Assembly: GCF_000350225.1 (NCBI RefSeq)
Contig: NW_005179326.1
Coordinates: forward strand, 281,957-345,956
DNA from: Chondrus crispus
Lineage: Eukaryota; Rhodophyta; Florideophyceae; Gigartinales; Gigartinaceae
DNA: 64,000 nucleotides
Direction of reading: 5' to 3'
Shown: piece by piece, positions 36,669 through 46,089 of the stretch
Layout: the number at the start of each line of letters is the position of its first letter
How positions within the stretch are numbered: position 1 is the stretch's first letter
Program-made: the position numbers and the translations under genes
Notes under the pieces: model-generated
The model's input: only the letters and a program-made list of their open reading frames with translations
What the model was told of the DNA's origin: nothing
Database searches by the model: none

Positions 36669-37084
36669 CGACGATTGTCGCTTGAGGGGGGCAGATGGCT
36701 ACGGTGCTGACAACACGTAATGTTTGCGATCAGAGGAGATTTATTGGGGGAGGACCAACAGGAGTATAATGCTAGAAAGATGTTTTTGTCGAGAACGATG
36801 ATAATTGTGTGTTTCCCCAATGCTTCAGACCACTGTTCCAGTGCGCCTCGGGCCGTACAAGAATGTCACGGACGGGATCTTTACGCATATTGTAATGAGA
36901 GAAACGCCCCGTAAGGGGGCGTAGCTAGAAATACGGTAGTCAGCGGAGTCGGTGACTCGTCTGCGCTCAATTGAGACAGCGACAGACTGAAGAACGAGGG
37001 GCATACTTGTTGTTGACGGCGCAAAAGAGCGATTCACTGCAGCCTACAATCCATCAACGAAGGTACGCCAAAGAGTTACAATGA
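36669..37084. other. intergenic, nothing recognised
   Basis: No gene, repeat or RNA gene seen between the transposase fragment and the cysteine-rich peptide gene. Confidence 0.4.
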
Positions 37085-37327
37085 CTAGTAGCAGGCGCCG
37101 CAAACACCATTTTTGCAACAATCACAACCCGGCCACATCCTGCCAATGCAATCTTCACCATTGCTACAACGCATGTAGACCCTAGGACAAATATTCATTC
37201 GAGCTTTTCCCTCGAGTGTCACCTTGCTTGCGTCAACGGCAGGGGTCTCCTTGTTGGGGGTGGAAACCGCGATGGTGGAAGCGAGAAGAGCAGCAAGGAT
37301 GAAAGCGAACATGAAAAGACGAGCCAT
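37085..37327 (-). CDS. small secreted cysteine-rich peptide (80 aa)
   Basis: An 80-codon intronless gene. Residues 1-22 (MARLFMFAFILAALLASTIA and on) form a clear signal peptide. Residues 23-43 are a hydrophilic propeptide ending GKAR. The last 37 residues hold eight cysteines at 47, 54, 60, 68, 70, 71, 76 and 79 (C-X6-C-X5-C-X7-C-X-CC-X4-C-X2-C), ending CDCCKNGVCGACY. Eight cysteines suggest four disulphides, as in defensin-like or toxin-like knots, or possibly metal binding. I match it to no named family. The start is fixed by the signal peptide. A ttatac/TATAAA element lies at about 37440, some 115 bp upstream of the ATG, though its TATAAA reads on the other strand. It is likely an extracellular peptide, antimicrobial or signalling by inference only. 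Confidence 0.65.
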   Translation of the reverse strand: MARLFMFAFILAALLASTIAVSTPNKETPAVDASKVTLEGKARMNICPRVYMRCSNGEDCIGRMWPGCDCCKNGVCGACY

Positions 37328-38382
37328 GTTTTCGGATAGAGTCGGTGGATAAGAGTAGATGCACTTCGAGGTGAGAGAACTGAGATTGGGAGGCGAGTAC
37401 TTGATGTTTCAAAATACTTCGGGGACAGCAGCGCTCGGGTATAAATGCAGCAAAACTGAGTCCGGGTGAAAACCCATTCGCAGCCTTGCGGTTGTGATCA
37501 GATTTTATTACCATAGAATCATTGGCAGTAAGCGCTACTGTGCGAAGCATTGCATCCAGAGCACCGCGATTTGTTGGATGAACGGTTTACCGTTGAAGCA
37601 GTTTTAAAAAACTGCTACAACGAAACTTCGAGCATCTCCACCGGTTGAAGCAAATCAGTAAAATTATTTGACATGTGCTTACCTAAGCTTCGTTGAAGTA
37701 AAGTCTATACAGTATGATACAGGTGCTAATGTAGTCAAAAACCTGTGATTTTGACCCCGTTAAAGCTATACAATCGTAGTATGACAAACGCGCGAAGACC
37801 CCTACAATTGTTAGTCTCGGATTTCCCATATTGCCATTTTGACTTGAGTGAACTGCCTGAAGAAACTGACCGTCTCATCTGAGAAATGCTCCGTGGTCAA
37901 ATATGTGCTACAGGATGTGAAAGGCTGTGTTCTACTCTCTCAGTAGACATCAAATCGGCGCTCGGGGACCTCTGTTCTGTTTAAAATCTGAAAATTGTCC
38001 CAAATAGGGGGTACCCTACTTGTAATGTACCTCTACACTTTACTCGCACGCAACTCACGCATGTGATGGCCAGGTGCCTGCACATTAGTTTTGTTTATTG
38101 CACAAGATAATATATTGGGGATAAGAGCGCACGATGAAGGGAAGCAGGTCGCTAGTTCATACATGCACATACATGGACTGCAAGTCCGTCAAGCAAAAAA
38201 AAAGCTTCTCAGCCATCCATAACAAAACAAAAAACCCTCCCCACTACTACCGCGCAGTTGCAACGCACCACTAATGTCTCGTGCGGCAAGCGGCCATCGC
38301 ACTTCGATACTTACTTACACCACTAGCTTCATGATAGCAACCAGATGACCCGACCGTCCGACCGCACCCCCGTGATCGCGGT
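37328..38382. other. intergenic region with a hairpin and a dispersed short repeat
   Basis: No gene seen. Contains the promoter side of the peptide gene, a 20-bp foldback agcagttttaaaaaactgct at 37597-37616, and near 38000 a tgtcccaaatagggggtacc block that recurs in diverged form near 47820. The last 40 bases are the 3' flank of the NB-ARC gene. Confidence 0.4.
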
Positions 38383-41181
38383 CTATCTCAAGTCTCTTAC
38401 ATTGTCCAACTGGGCCAAGACAGCCTCAGACCCATCCTCTCGACTCATCGCAACGATACCCACACTACTCGTGTGTCCAACTAACGCGTCTCCGACTTGT
38501 GCTCGCGTCTCCACGTCCCACACCCGCACGCTCTTGTCCCACGATCCAGATACCACACGTCTTCTGTCCCCACTCATCGCAACGCAACGCACTCGCGATC
38601 TGTGCCCGCGGAAACTTTTCAATACTCTCCTCTCCGACGTACTCCACAGCCTTAACGTCCCGTCTTCATATCCCACAACAACATCCCCCTTCCTCTCACA
38701 GAATTTTGCGCAGGTAGCTCTCGTCATGCTCGATTTTTCTCCACTCACTTCGGATGTTACACTTCCAATGCACATCCGAAGACATGCCCTCAAACGCCCA
38801 CCCCTTCTGCGCCTGCTTGCTTCAACGTCCCCTGGGTCCTGGCACTCTGTTTCGAACTCGCCGTCTAATCGAACCATCTTCGTCTCCTTCTCAGCAGATT
38901 GCGTGAAAACTGTTAGTCCTGCCCCGCACTCCTCCACCTGACATCCATACACTTCACCCCTGGAATCCATGCCCACTTGAATTCGTCCAGTACCTTCATA
39001 TGGAAGAACAATCTGCTCCACTAACCTTCCATCAGCTCGCGCTACGCACTCACTCACAGGCCGCACCCACGGCCGTGGTGCGTATCTCTCGATTTCCTCC
39101 AGCATCTTTCGCACACAACCTGAATCCCGTGCCTTGTGCTTCACTCGCCCATATAGTTGAAAGTAAATCCCGGCATTACTTTCACCACAAAACGGTACAC
39201 CCAGTCGCGCAGCCCGCATCATCAAAACCATTGTATCCACTGCATCCTCATCGACCCGACCCCTTCCCACCTTCCCGCTTCCTCTTTTCCGCTTCAAGTC
39301 TCTACTCAATCCTTTCACAGCTTCCTCGTATTGCCAAACCCCGCCTCTCCGTATCACTGTCTTCACCCATCGCGCACTCAAAAATAGTCTCTTCAGCTCC
39401 TCCACACACCCACCCTGTTTCAGAACACGGTATATGTTCTCGAAAACATACTCCTCTCGCGCGCTATTGCCCTCTCCGTCCTGGCCATCACTCATTGCAA
39501 GCAACCCACCTCCTGCCCTGCATACATCTGCCATCTTCTTACACCACTCTTCTACACCCTCCTTCTTCTTCGCTTCTTCCACCGCGAAATCATGCGTCAG
39601 ATCATGCACCCGCAACTCATCACAACCCTTCTTATATTGCACTTCTACTAATCCAACCCTTTCCATCTCCTTTGCACACTTTTCCGTCCACTCCTCGTCC
39701 AGCTCCCACAAATCTCCAACCAAACTCAAGGGTATCCGGCCCTGCTTCTTCATAACGCACAGACTTCGATGCATCTTTCGAAACGAAAAGTCACCAACCG
39801 TCTCTCTGCTGCTCCCCAAATTGGACTCCAGGATATCCAGTGACGTATGCAATGTCCCATCCAACGACGAATATCCGTCCTTCGGACCCTCCCCGCGAAT
39901 CGTGTTACGCCTCTTCATCCTCAAAAGGTACGCCCCCCATGCTTCTGACACTTCTCCCTCCCATCTTTCCCTCATGTCCCTCACACTCGTTCCCGCCACG
40001 TTCAGGGCAAGTGGCAATCCGCCACACATTTCCAGTATTTCACTCACGGCCTCTTTGCATCTCGCGTCATCCAATTCCTCTCGATTCGCCTCACTCGCGT
40101 GCACAAGTATGTCAATTGCTTCTTTCCCTACCTTCTCCCTCGGCTCGAAAGCAACCCGCTCCCCAATCTGATGCAGCTCCCTATCCCTCGTGGAGTACAG
40201 TAGTCTGCTCCTCCTTCCCTCGCTGCCCCCCGCAGTGCCAGTCAGAACAGACAACTTTTGAAGGATGTTCGCGTCTATATCATTCACCACCCACACATCG
40301 TCAATGATGAACAGACAAACATGACTGCAAAACCACGCTTGTACCTTCACCAAAACCCTTTCAAACTCGCTCTGCTCTCGCATTTCTGCAGCCGTCGGCT
40401 TGCCACCGGACGCTTCTACAATCAGACACAGTTCTTCAATCAGCCGTCCCACGTTTCCGTCTTTCCCCAACGACATGAAGTACACTCCTCCCGAAAACTC
40501 CGCCTTAATCTCAAAGTCATGCGCGATCGCTCGTAGGGCACATGTCTTCCCGACTCCGCCCTGTCCCATTGCTGTCGCACCCACTTGCTCGTTCCTATCT
40601 CTCCGTAGCACAGCCGCTTTTAGACGCGACTCACACGTGTTCGGTAATCCATCGTTCCCCTGAGAATCAAGCTTCACATTTATCGACGCAGGATTACTTT
40701 CGGCTCTTAACGATGGCCTGAACGTATCACCCGTGATTCGCCTGATCGACTCGACGGCCGCGCGAGTCGCGCGAGTATCGATGCCCGCGCTTGTTCGTAG
40801 AATACGATCGTGAAGGCGGTCCGCTTCTTGCTTGCGCGTCTCTAGGACTTCTCGATCTCCCATTGCAGAGGCGTACGAACTGAGTCTCGCTTTTGGGTCG
40901 TCCAACTCTTTCTGCAGCTCATCGAGGGACTTCGATATGAAGCTTGAGAGGCCCTCGATTTCACGTTGGAGCAAGCCCGTGTGCTGCGTCGACGTTCCAT
41001 GGATCGGCTTGCCTTTCAGCTCCGTGATGTCTGCCTGCAAGGTGGTGTACGCGGTGAGCATTTCGGTAGAGAGCGTTTTGTTTTCCTTGTAGGCTTTGTG
41101 TCGTTTGATGAGGCTTGCGATGAGGCGGACGACTGGCTTAGCCGGGCCGGTGAGGCCCAAGATACTGTACGGATCAGCCAT
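38383..41181 (-). CDS. NB-ARC / WD40 protein, NLR-like (932 aa)
   Basis: An intronless STAND/NLR-like ATPase. Residues 1-160 are mostly helical (MADPYSILGLTGPAKPVVRL start), like the N-terminal four-helix or HeLo-like modules of plant and fungal NLRs. NB-ARC motifs: P-loop GQGGVGKT (206-213), Walker B LFIIDDVW (290-297), RLLYSTRD (326-333), GLPLAL (388-393) and an MHD-like RVHDLTHDF (524-532). Residues 540-810 are helical and unassigned. From about residue 815 two and a half WD40 repeats appear (GTLRLWS, SGSWDKSVRVWDVE), then the frame ends at QLDNVRDLR. A propeller needs about seven blades, so the C-terminus looks truncated, or the protein oligomerises. It is probably a cytoplasmic sensor that binds ATP/ADP and oligomerises on activation. 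Function is inferred from family. The long minus-strand frame is certain. Confidence 0.85.
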   Translation of the reverse strand: MADPYSILGLTGPAKPVVRLIASLIKRHKAYKENKTLSTEMLTAYTTLQADITELKGKPIHGTSTQHTGLLQREIEGLSSFISKSLDELQKELDDPKARLSSYASAMGDREVLETRKQEADRLHDRILRTSAGIDTRATRAAVESIRRITGDTFRPSLRAESNPASINVKLDSQGNDGLPNTCESRLKAAVLRRDRNEQVGATAMGQGGVGKTCALRAIAHDFEIKAEFSGGVYFMSLGKDGNVGRLIEELCLIVEASGGKPTAAEMREQSEFERVLVKVQAWFCSHVCLFIIDDVWVVNDIDANILQKLSVLTGTAGGSEGRRSRLLYSTRDRELHQIGERVAFEPREKVGKEAIDILVHASEANREELDDARCKEAVSEILEMCGGLPLALNVAGTSVRDMRERWEGEVSEAWGAYLLRMKRRNTIRGEGPKDGYSSLDGTLHTSLDILESNLGSSRETVGDFSFRKMHRSLCVMKKQGRIPLSLVGDLWELDEEWTEKCAKEMERVGLVEVQYKKGCDELRVHDLTHDFAVEEAKKKEGVEEWCKKMADVCRAGGGLLAMSDGQDGEGNSAREEYVFENIYRVLKQGGCVEELKRLFLSARWVKTVIRRGGVWQYEEAVKGLSRDLKRKRGSGKVGRGRVDEDAVDTMVLMMRAARLGVPFCGESNAGIYFQLYGRVKHKARDSGCVRKMLEEIERYAPRPWVRPVSECVARADGRLVEQIVLPYEGTGRIQVGMDSRGEVYGCQVEECGAGLTVFTQSAEKETKMVRLDGEFETECQDPGDVEASRRRRGGRLRACLRMCIGSVTSEVSGEKSSMTRATCAKFCERKGDVVVGYEDGTLRLWSTSERRVLKSFRGHRSRVRCVAMSGDRRRVVSGSWDKSVRVWDVETRAQVGDALVGHTSSVGIVAMSREDGSEAVLAQLDNVRDLR

Positions 41182-41271
41182 GGTGTTTGGGAATAGGGGG
41201 TGTTGTTTGGATTTGAATACGCGGCGGTGGCAAAGCGGCGCTTGCTCTTCTCTTTATCTCCCTCTCTCCGA

Positions 41272-41319
41272 ATCTCTTTCTCTCTTGTCGTTGTTGACAA
41301 CGACAAGAGAGAAAGAGAT
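41272..41319. promoter_or_regulatory. perfect 23-bp-arm palindrome upstream of the NLR-like gene
   Basis: Arms 41272-41294 (atctctttctctcttgtcgt and on) and 41297-41319 are exact reverse complements around a 2-bp centre. It begins about 90 bp upstream of the ATG at 41181 and is followed by a second palindrome, tactgtatacagta (41320-41333). If transcribed, the leader would form a very stable hairpin. It could also be a small foldback transposon remnant. Confidence 0.6.
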
Positions 41320-41749
41320 ACTGTATACAGTATATTATGCGATGATCGAGGAGATCGACCTTGAAAGGCTCTTTCGTTAAAGCATTCCAGGGTGCACGTT
41401 TGGCCTCGGTCACTATTTTGTATTGTGATCTCGGCCTCTCTACTTCGTCGAGCAGTGGTTGTTCTTCGCTACATTCTGCTATGTCATAGTATTATTATAA
41501 TAAGATTTATGACACGACAGAAATAATGTCGATGCGTGCAGACTTGTTCACACAAGTTAAGGGGCCCGCAAGTCAAGCAGTTCCACAGTGTTCAAGCGAG
41601 CATAACTGGATGTATTGTTGCTTCTGTAAACACCTCATCTACCCAAAACCGGGTCAACCGGGTCAAGGTGCAGTACAAATCCCGATCCCAACTCCGTGGC
41701 GTCATCGTCACGTCTTGGAAACGGCCCGCGTCCTCGTTGCTTCGACATA

Positions 41750-42341
41750 CAGTACCGTTCTCGTTGGTTCAATTCTGGACAGTTTCCGTAAATGAAAAAT
41801 CAACTCTTTTACCAATCAGACAAACATTGTTTGGCCATTCCTGAGCTCGGCAAGAGACAGAAAATGGGAAAAGGGGTCAATTCTGGACAGGGAGCTGAGC
41901 GCTGAGCACTCTTATCGATAGTGAGACAAACCGACCAGTCCTGAGGCTGCCACTTCACTACGGGAGCATGAGGGAGGTCGGAGAGGGGCAGTAGGCATCG
42001 AAGAAGGGGTGGGGGGGGGGGGGGGGGGGGCGTGGATGATCCCTGCCAGGAAAAGCTCCAAACAGAAATGAGCTTCGACACCGCATAGCAGTTCAAATCG
42101 ACAGAAACTACTTTTGTAGATNNNNNNNNNNNNNNNNNNNNNNNNNNNNNNNNNNNNNNNNNNNNNNNNNNNNNNNNNNNNNNNNNNNNNNNNNNNNNNN
42201 NNNNNNNNNNNNNNNNNNNNNGGGGGGGGGGGGGGGAGTGGGGGTTGTGATAGAGATGCAGAGGTTCGAGGGCGGAGTACTCATAAATATATTGTCCAGA
42301 ATTGACCCTTTTCCAGAATTGAACCAGCGAGAACGGTACAG
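41750..42341. mobile_element. MITE-like element with inverted ends, containing the assembly gap
   Basis: The left end agtaccgttctcgttggttc at 41751, continuing to ctggacag, is matched inverted by the right end (42306-42341), which reads on the minus strand tgtaccgttctcgctggttc. A second inverted pair, gtcaattctggacag (about 41878-41892) against its complement at about 42291-42305, lies inside. Nothing protein-like is present. A short non-autonomous DNA transposon is likely. Its centre is a G homopolymer and a run of N, so the true length is unknown. Confidence 0.5.
42122..42221. other. assembly gap (100 N)
   Basis: Exactly 100 N, probably a placeholder of unknown size. G runs lie on both sides (about 42008-42030 and 42222-42236), suggesting that a poly-G tract stopped sequencing. 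Confidence 0.95.
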
Positions 42342-43367
42342 CAAGTGTATTGCCAATTCTTAGTCGTGCTGGTCCCTTATTATGGATGTCCATTATTGTC
42401 CATTGTCCGCAACCAAATTCGTCTTCTTTTCACGGAGCGTTCTACTACTTGTTTAGTACTGGTGCTACCAAAAGGGAGCTGCAAGGAGCTTCCTTTTGGT
42501 TTGCAGACTCACTTTTCATATCAAATGGTGGCAAGGTGGGTCTGGGACTTTTTTTAGCAATGGCTTTGAGGGAAACTTTTGATCGCAAAACCACTCTGTA
42601 ATCATCTGGAGATAGTGTCGTTTGTGGCTGATGGTTAATTTGTTGCCTCTTGAGATCAAAAATGGCCTGAGATGGTTGGCTCTGGCTTTTATTATTCGCA
42701 TTCTACAGGATACCCTTGAAACCCTCAATGGAATTTAGAGTTGTACCTGCGGCTAAAAAGCCGTAGCAGTCTGGTGCTGTCATGGACGTCACTATTTGTG
42801 GCGATTACAGCGAAACTGTCACAACCCAAGACATTGGTTCTCATTGGTGAACTGCCTGGTGCGGCTGGCCTCGATTCGTTTGGACACCAGCGACCTACGC
42901 TCAATTTCAATTCTACTATACCCTAGTGAATACTAACGTAAGGGAGACATGTCGTAGTGCAAAAAATCTGAGTTTTGTTGTACACGCCTAATGTCATTCC
43001 CCAAGACTTGAACATGTTTGATTTGCAAGCAATGTACGACCGTTCCATTATCCCAGTTACCGCAATTTCCCTCCGCCACATGGCCTTTGGGCTGGATTAC
43101 CCCGTGTCCCGAAATGCATGCCGCATTGTGAGTGACTATGCAGGCTACATGTGTTTGAAGCATGATGGACCTCACCAAACCAACCTGGACTGCCGCTCGC
43201 GTCGCAATCGATGTGGCTGTTGCTGAATCAATATTGTACACATCTGGGGGATGGCGACATCTCTCCGAGATTGAGAGAGGAATAGGCAACACGCAAGTGC
43301 CTTGACGCACCTTTCCCATACACGCACAGCCGGAAAACCTTCCTGCTTTCGCGTTGTTCAACATGAG
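42342..43367. other. intergenic, no gene recognised
   Basis: Short ORFs on both strands (for example 42975-43226 + and 42933-43364 -) overlap each other and show no family resemblance or clear coding character. This is the 3' side of the transporter gene. Confidence 0.4.
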
Positions 43368-44444
43368 TCATGCGTTAGTCTGATTATCGAGGGTCTCTTT
43401 GATACCGATGCAAGCCACTGATGAAAGCACAAGCATTGCACCGATTGCCGGTATCAATGTCAACCGTTCACTTAGAAAAATCAAACCTAACAAGAACCCC
43501 AGAGGAACGCCCGCGCTGCGAATGACGAGGGCAGGGCCAGGCCTAGTGACTTGCATTCCGCTGTTGACACAGACTTTGAGGAAAAATCCCAGGAATCCGG
43601 TGGTTACCGCTATGGTGGTACCGGTTGCGCTGCTTCGAATTGCGTTGATGTCGTTCATGTCCACCACCAGGAGGCAGATAAGTGACGAACTCACCCCGAT
43701 AGAGAATATGTGTAGCATAAAATGGACATGCTGTCCCATGGACCTCAGTATCACAAACCCGGCAGAAGCGATGACAGTAGCCATCAGCGTGGCGACGACG
43801 CCAAATACCGCTTCGGGGTGGGAACCCAGAGCTGTCGGACGTGTAACCAGTGATACGCCTAGAATGTTAAGGACGAGGATGCCAAAGTCGGAGCGTGTGA
43901 AGGGCTCTGAGAGGAAGATGACGGCTAGCACAGTGGTTATGGATGGCGCGGTGGCAAACAGCGTGAGGACGAGGCCTACTGGGATGCGTGCAATGGCGAC
44001 GTTGCCAAGGTAGACGGAATAAGCAGCGCAAAAGCCTCGTATCCCGAGGCGTACGAGTTGTCCCAGCGGCATAGCAGACGTTTTGAAAAGGTTGAAGCGG
44101 ATGAGATAAATGGTTGAAAGAGTCACATACACGATTGCGCCCATGATCAAGGATGTAGATGGCGGGAATTGCAGAGCGGTTTCGATGATGCGAACGAGAA
44201 ATTCGCGCACAGCCTCAAACACTGCGGAGAAGAACATGAGTAGGTAGCCCTGGGACTGCGTGAGACCGGGTCCATCTGGCAGGGTTTGTTCCGAAGTGGT
44301 GGTTTTGGCGAGGAGTGGTGTTCGTTCGGAGGAAGGGCCGACTGCAAGTTGGACATGCATGGCGTCGTGGATTGGAGGGGGGGAAGATATGGGGCGGTAT
44401 GCGGCGGCGGTATGCGGCGGCGGTATGCGGCGGTTGCCGCTCAC
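43368..44444 (-). CDS. DMT/EamA-type membrane transporter (358 aa)
   Basis: Nine or ten hydrophobic segments in two repeats, with short loops, after a hydrophilic N-terminus ending PLLAKTT. The segment VGLVLTLFATAPSITTVLAV, followed by IFLSEPFTRSDFGILVLNI, is the characteristic end of the first EamA repeat. RSAGVPLGFLLGLIFLSERL followed by IPAIGAMLVLSS is the same element in the second. This fits the drug/metabolite transporter superfamily, closest in feel to eukaryotic SLC35G-type members. The substrate cannot be told. Two starts are possible: 44444, whose first codons overlap a GGTATGCGGCGGC minisatellite, or the ATG at 44360 (MHVQLAVG), which I prefer. It is probably in the plasma membrane or an endomembrane. 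Confidence 0.8.
   Translation of the reverse strand: MSGNRRIPPPHTAAAYRPISSPPPIHDAMHVQLAVGPSSERTPLLAKTTTSEQTLPDGPGLTQSQGYLLMFFSAVFEAVREFLVRIIETALQFPPSTSLIMGAIVYVTLSTIYLIRFNLFKTSAMPLGQLVRLGIRGFCAAYSVYLGNVAIARIPVGLVLTLFATAPSITTVLAVIFLSEPFTRSDFGILVLNILGVSLVTRPTALGSHPEAVFGVVATLMATVIASAGFVILRSMGQHVHFMLHIFSIGVSSSLICLLVVDMNDINAIRSSATGTTIAVTTGFLGFFLKVCVNSGMQVTRPGPALVIRSAGVPLGFLLGLIFLSERLTLIPAIGAMLVLSSVACIGIKETLDNQTNA
44393..44435. repeat. 13-bp minisatellite (GGTATGCGGCGGC)
   Basis: About three tandem copies at the very 5' end of the longer transporter frame. Their presence argues for the downstream start at 44360. Confidence 0.5.
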
Positions 44445-46089
44445 TGCGCGGCGGAGGCACCGTTGGAAGCAGTATAAGGTTATGTAAGGTTATTATGGCA
44501 GGAATTCACCTTCACTTCATGAGACGCTCCATAAGAGTGTACAGTACAGTAGTGTACCCTTGGTACTGTACTGTGTGATAACTGCGTCTTCTGTAACAAC
44601 ATACAGTACAGTAGTGTTTTTATGTTTTTCGGAGTCGCCCAGTGGGCGACTCCGATAACTGCGTACATACAGTAGTGTTTTTGTGTTTTTCAGAGTCGCC
44701 CAGTGGGCGACTCTGAAAAAACATAAATTGTGTCCTTGATTCATGCAGAGTTTCATTTGTACCCAAGGGTACCCTTGATTATTCCAAATTCGAATGGCGT
44801 TACCTGGATGCACTATTTTGCGCGATCATATCGATCAGCTTTTTCATACTGTACCTACGTACACCTCGAAAAAAATAGAGCCATTTTGACCTCCCAATGT
44901 GTATGTATGCCCAGAACGTATGCCCAGAATGTATGCCCAGAATCTGGGCATACTGTACCTGTGTATTACGATCATTGGGACGCGATGTGACGGAAGCCAG
45001 TCGTCCAATAATAATGCCCCATGACATGACCGCGCTCCGCCTGCAGAATGCATTCGGTATGACAAGGGCCGAATGGCAGTTGGATCCGCCGGCATCTATT
45101 TCCCTAGTTGCGCCTGCATCAAGAGATAGATTTATTGATAATAATAATATTATTATTAATATCTACCGACGACGGCGCTGCGGAGTCGCGCGCACCAGAT
45201 TCCGATTCTGGAAGCAATATAAAGTTTATATTTAAATATATATATACCTGGTCACTCGACAGTTTATATTATAAACTGTCGAGTGACCAGGTCAATCCTG
45301 ACCACCTACAGTACTTGAGGGCAGAGCGCTCTTTCTACCCTTTGTAAGGGTACTACAGTACGTGTACAGTAATCACTGTATGTGGGTCAATCCAATCAAT
45401 ACTGATTGACCCAGTGGGTCAATCCAGAAATTGCCATTTCGCCACTTGGCTGGCTGTCTTGTCAATCCAGAAATTGCGATCAGGTGTACTGTTTTACTTA
45501 ACCTTGCACCTTTTAAGGAATGAATTCTGATTAAAACTCTACTAGATTGGTGGGATCCCCTTCCGCTGACGTCAATGAATCAGATAGATCTCCGTTCGTA
45601 TCCGTCCCTAATAACCCCTAAACCACCGTGAACCCCCGCCAAAACGTAACACCCGATTCTAGGCCTCTTGACTAGACCTCTTGATAATTCCAAGACCCAC
45701 TCGCCCCCCGAGACTTTGTGACGCTGCCGAGACCCTGCCATACCGCCAAGACCCTAACATCTGTGCCGAGACCCACAACATCTGTACCGACACCTACCAC
45801 ACCCGTGCCGAGACCCAAAACATCTGTACCGAGACCCTCTACACCCATGCCGACCCGGGCCGAGACCGCCGACAACCTTTGGCCTGCCAAAACCGGCGGT
45901 GACCTGCGCCCGAACCGCTTCCTGTGTTTAACCACCTTACTTATGCAGACACTATCTATGTAGATGACAGCCTAATTTATTCCGAGACCTAGCTAGCAGG
46001 GACTTAGAAAGTAACGAGTATCTATGGCAGAGAGATTGCCAGCTTGCCACCCAAGCCGGAGGATTTAGGTAACCTATAAGGATACTAAA
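44445..46089. repeat. foldback- and minisatellite-rich intergenic region
   Basis: No gene. Features: two perfect hairpins 61 bp apart at 44630-44654 (cggagtcgccc-agt-gggcgactccg) and 44691-44715 (cagagtcgccc-agt-gggcgactctg); a 47-bp palindrome at 45246-45292 with 23-bp arms; repeated gtcaatccagaaattgc segments at about 45418 and 45454; an AT-rich foldback around 45140-45160. There is also a 21-bp minisatellite at about 45740-45850 (ctcggcac/tacagatgt-type units, GLGTDVV if read on the minus strand). The region looks like accumulated small foldback elements. Confidence 0.5.
45246..45292. repeat. 47-bp perfect palindrome
   Basis: 23-bp arms (acctggtcactcgacagttt and on) around a single central base. 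This is either a foldback element or a cruciform-prone site. Confidence 0.7.

Noticed and set aside
38345-38941. Long plus-strand frames over the NB-ARC gene (also 39000-40307)
   Set aside because: Shadows of a clearly coding minus-strand gene; rich in Ser/Pro/His as expected of antisense frames.
41809-42393. 194-codon minus frame and an 82-codon companion across the gap
   Set aside because: They run through 100 N and poly-G (poly-Pro) and exist only because N is not read as a stop.
42933-43364. 143-codon minus frame just downstream of the transporter
   Set aside because: Overlaps a plus frame of similar quality, no domain, atypical composition; treated as intergenic.
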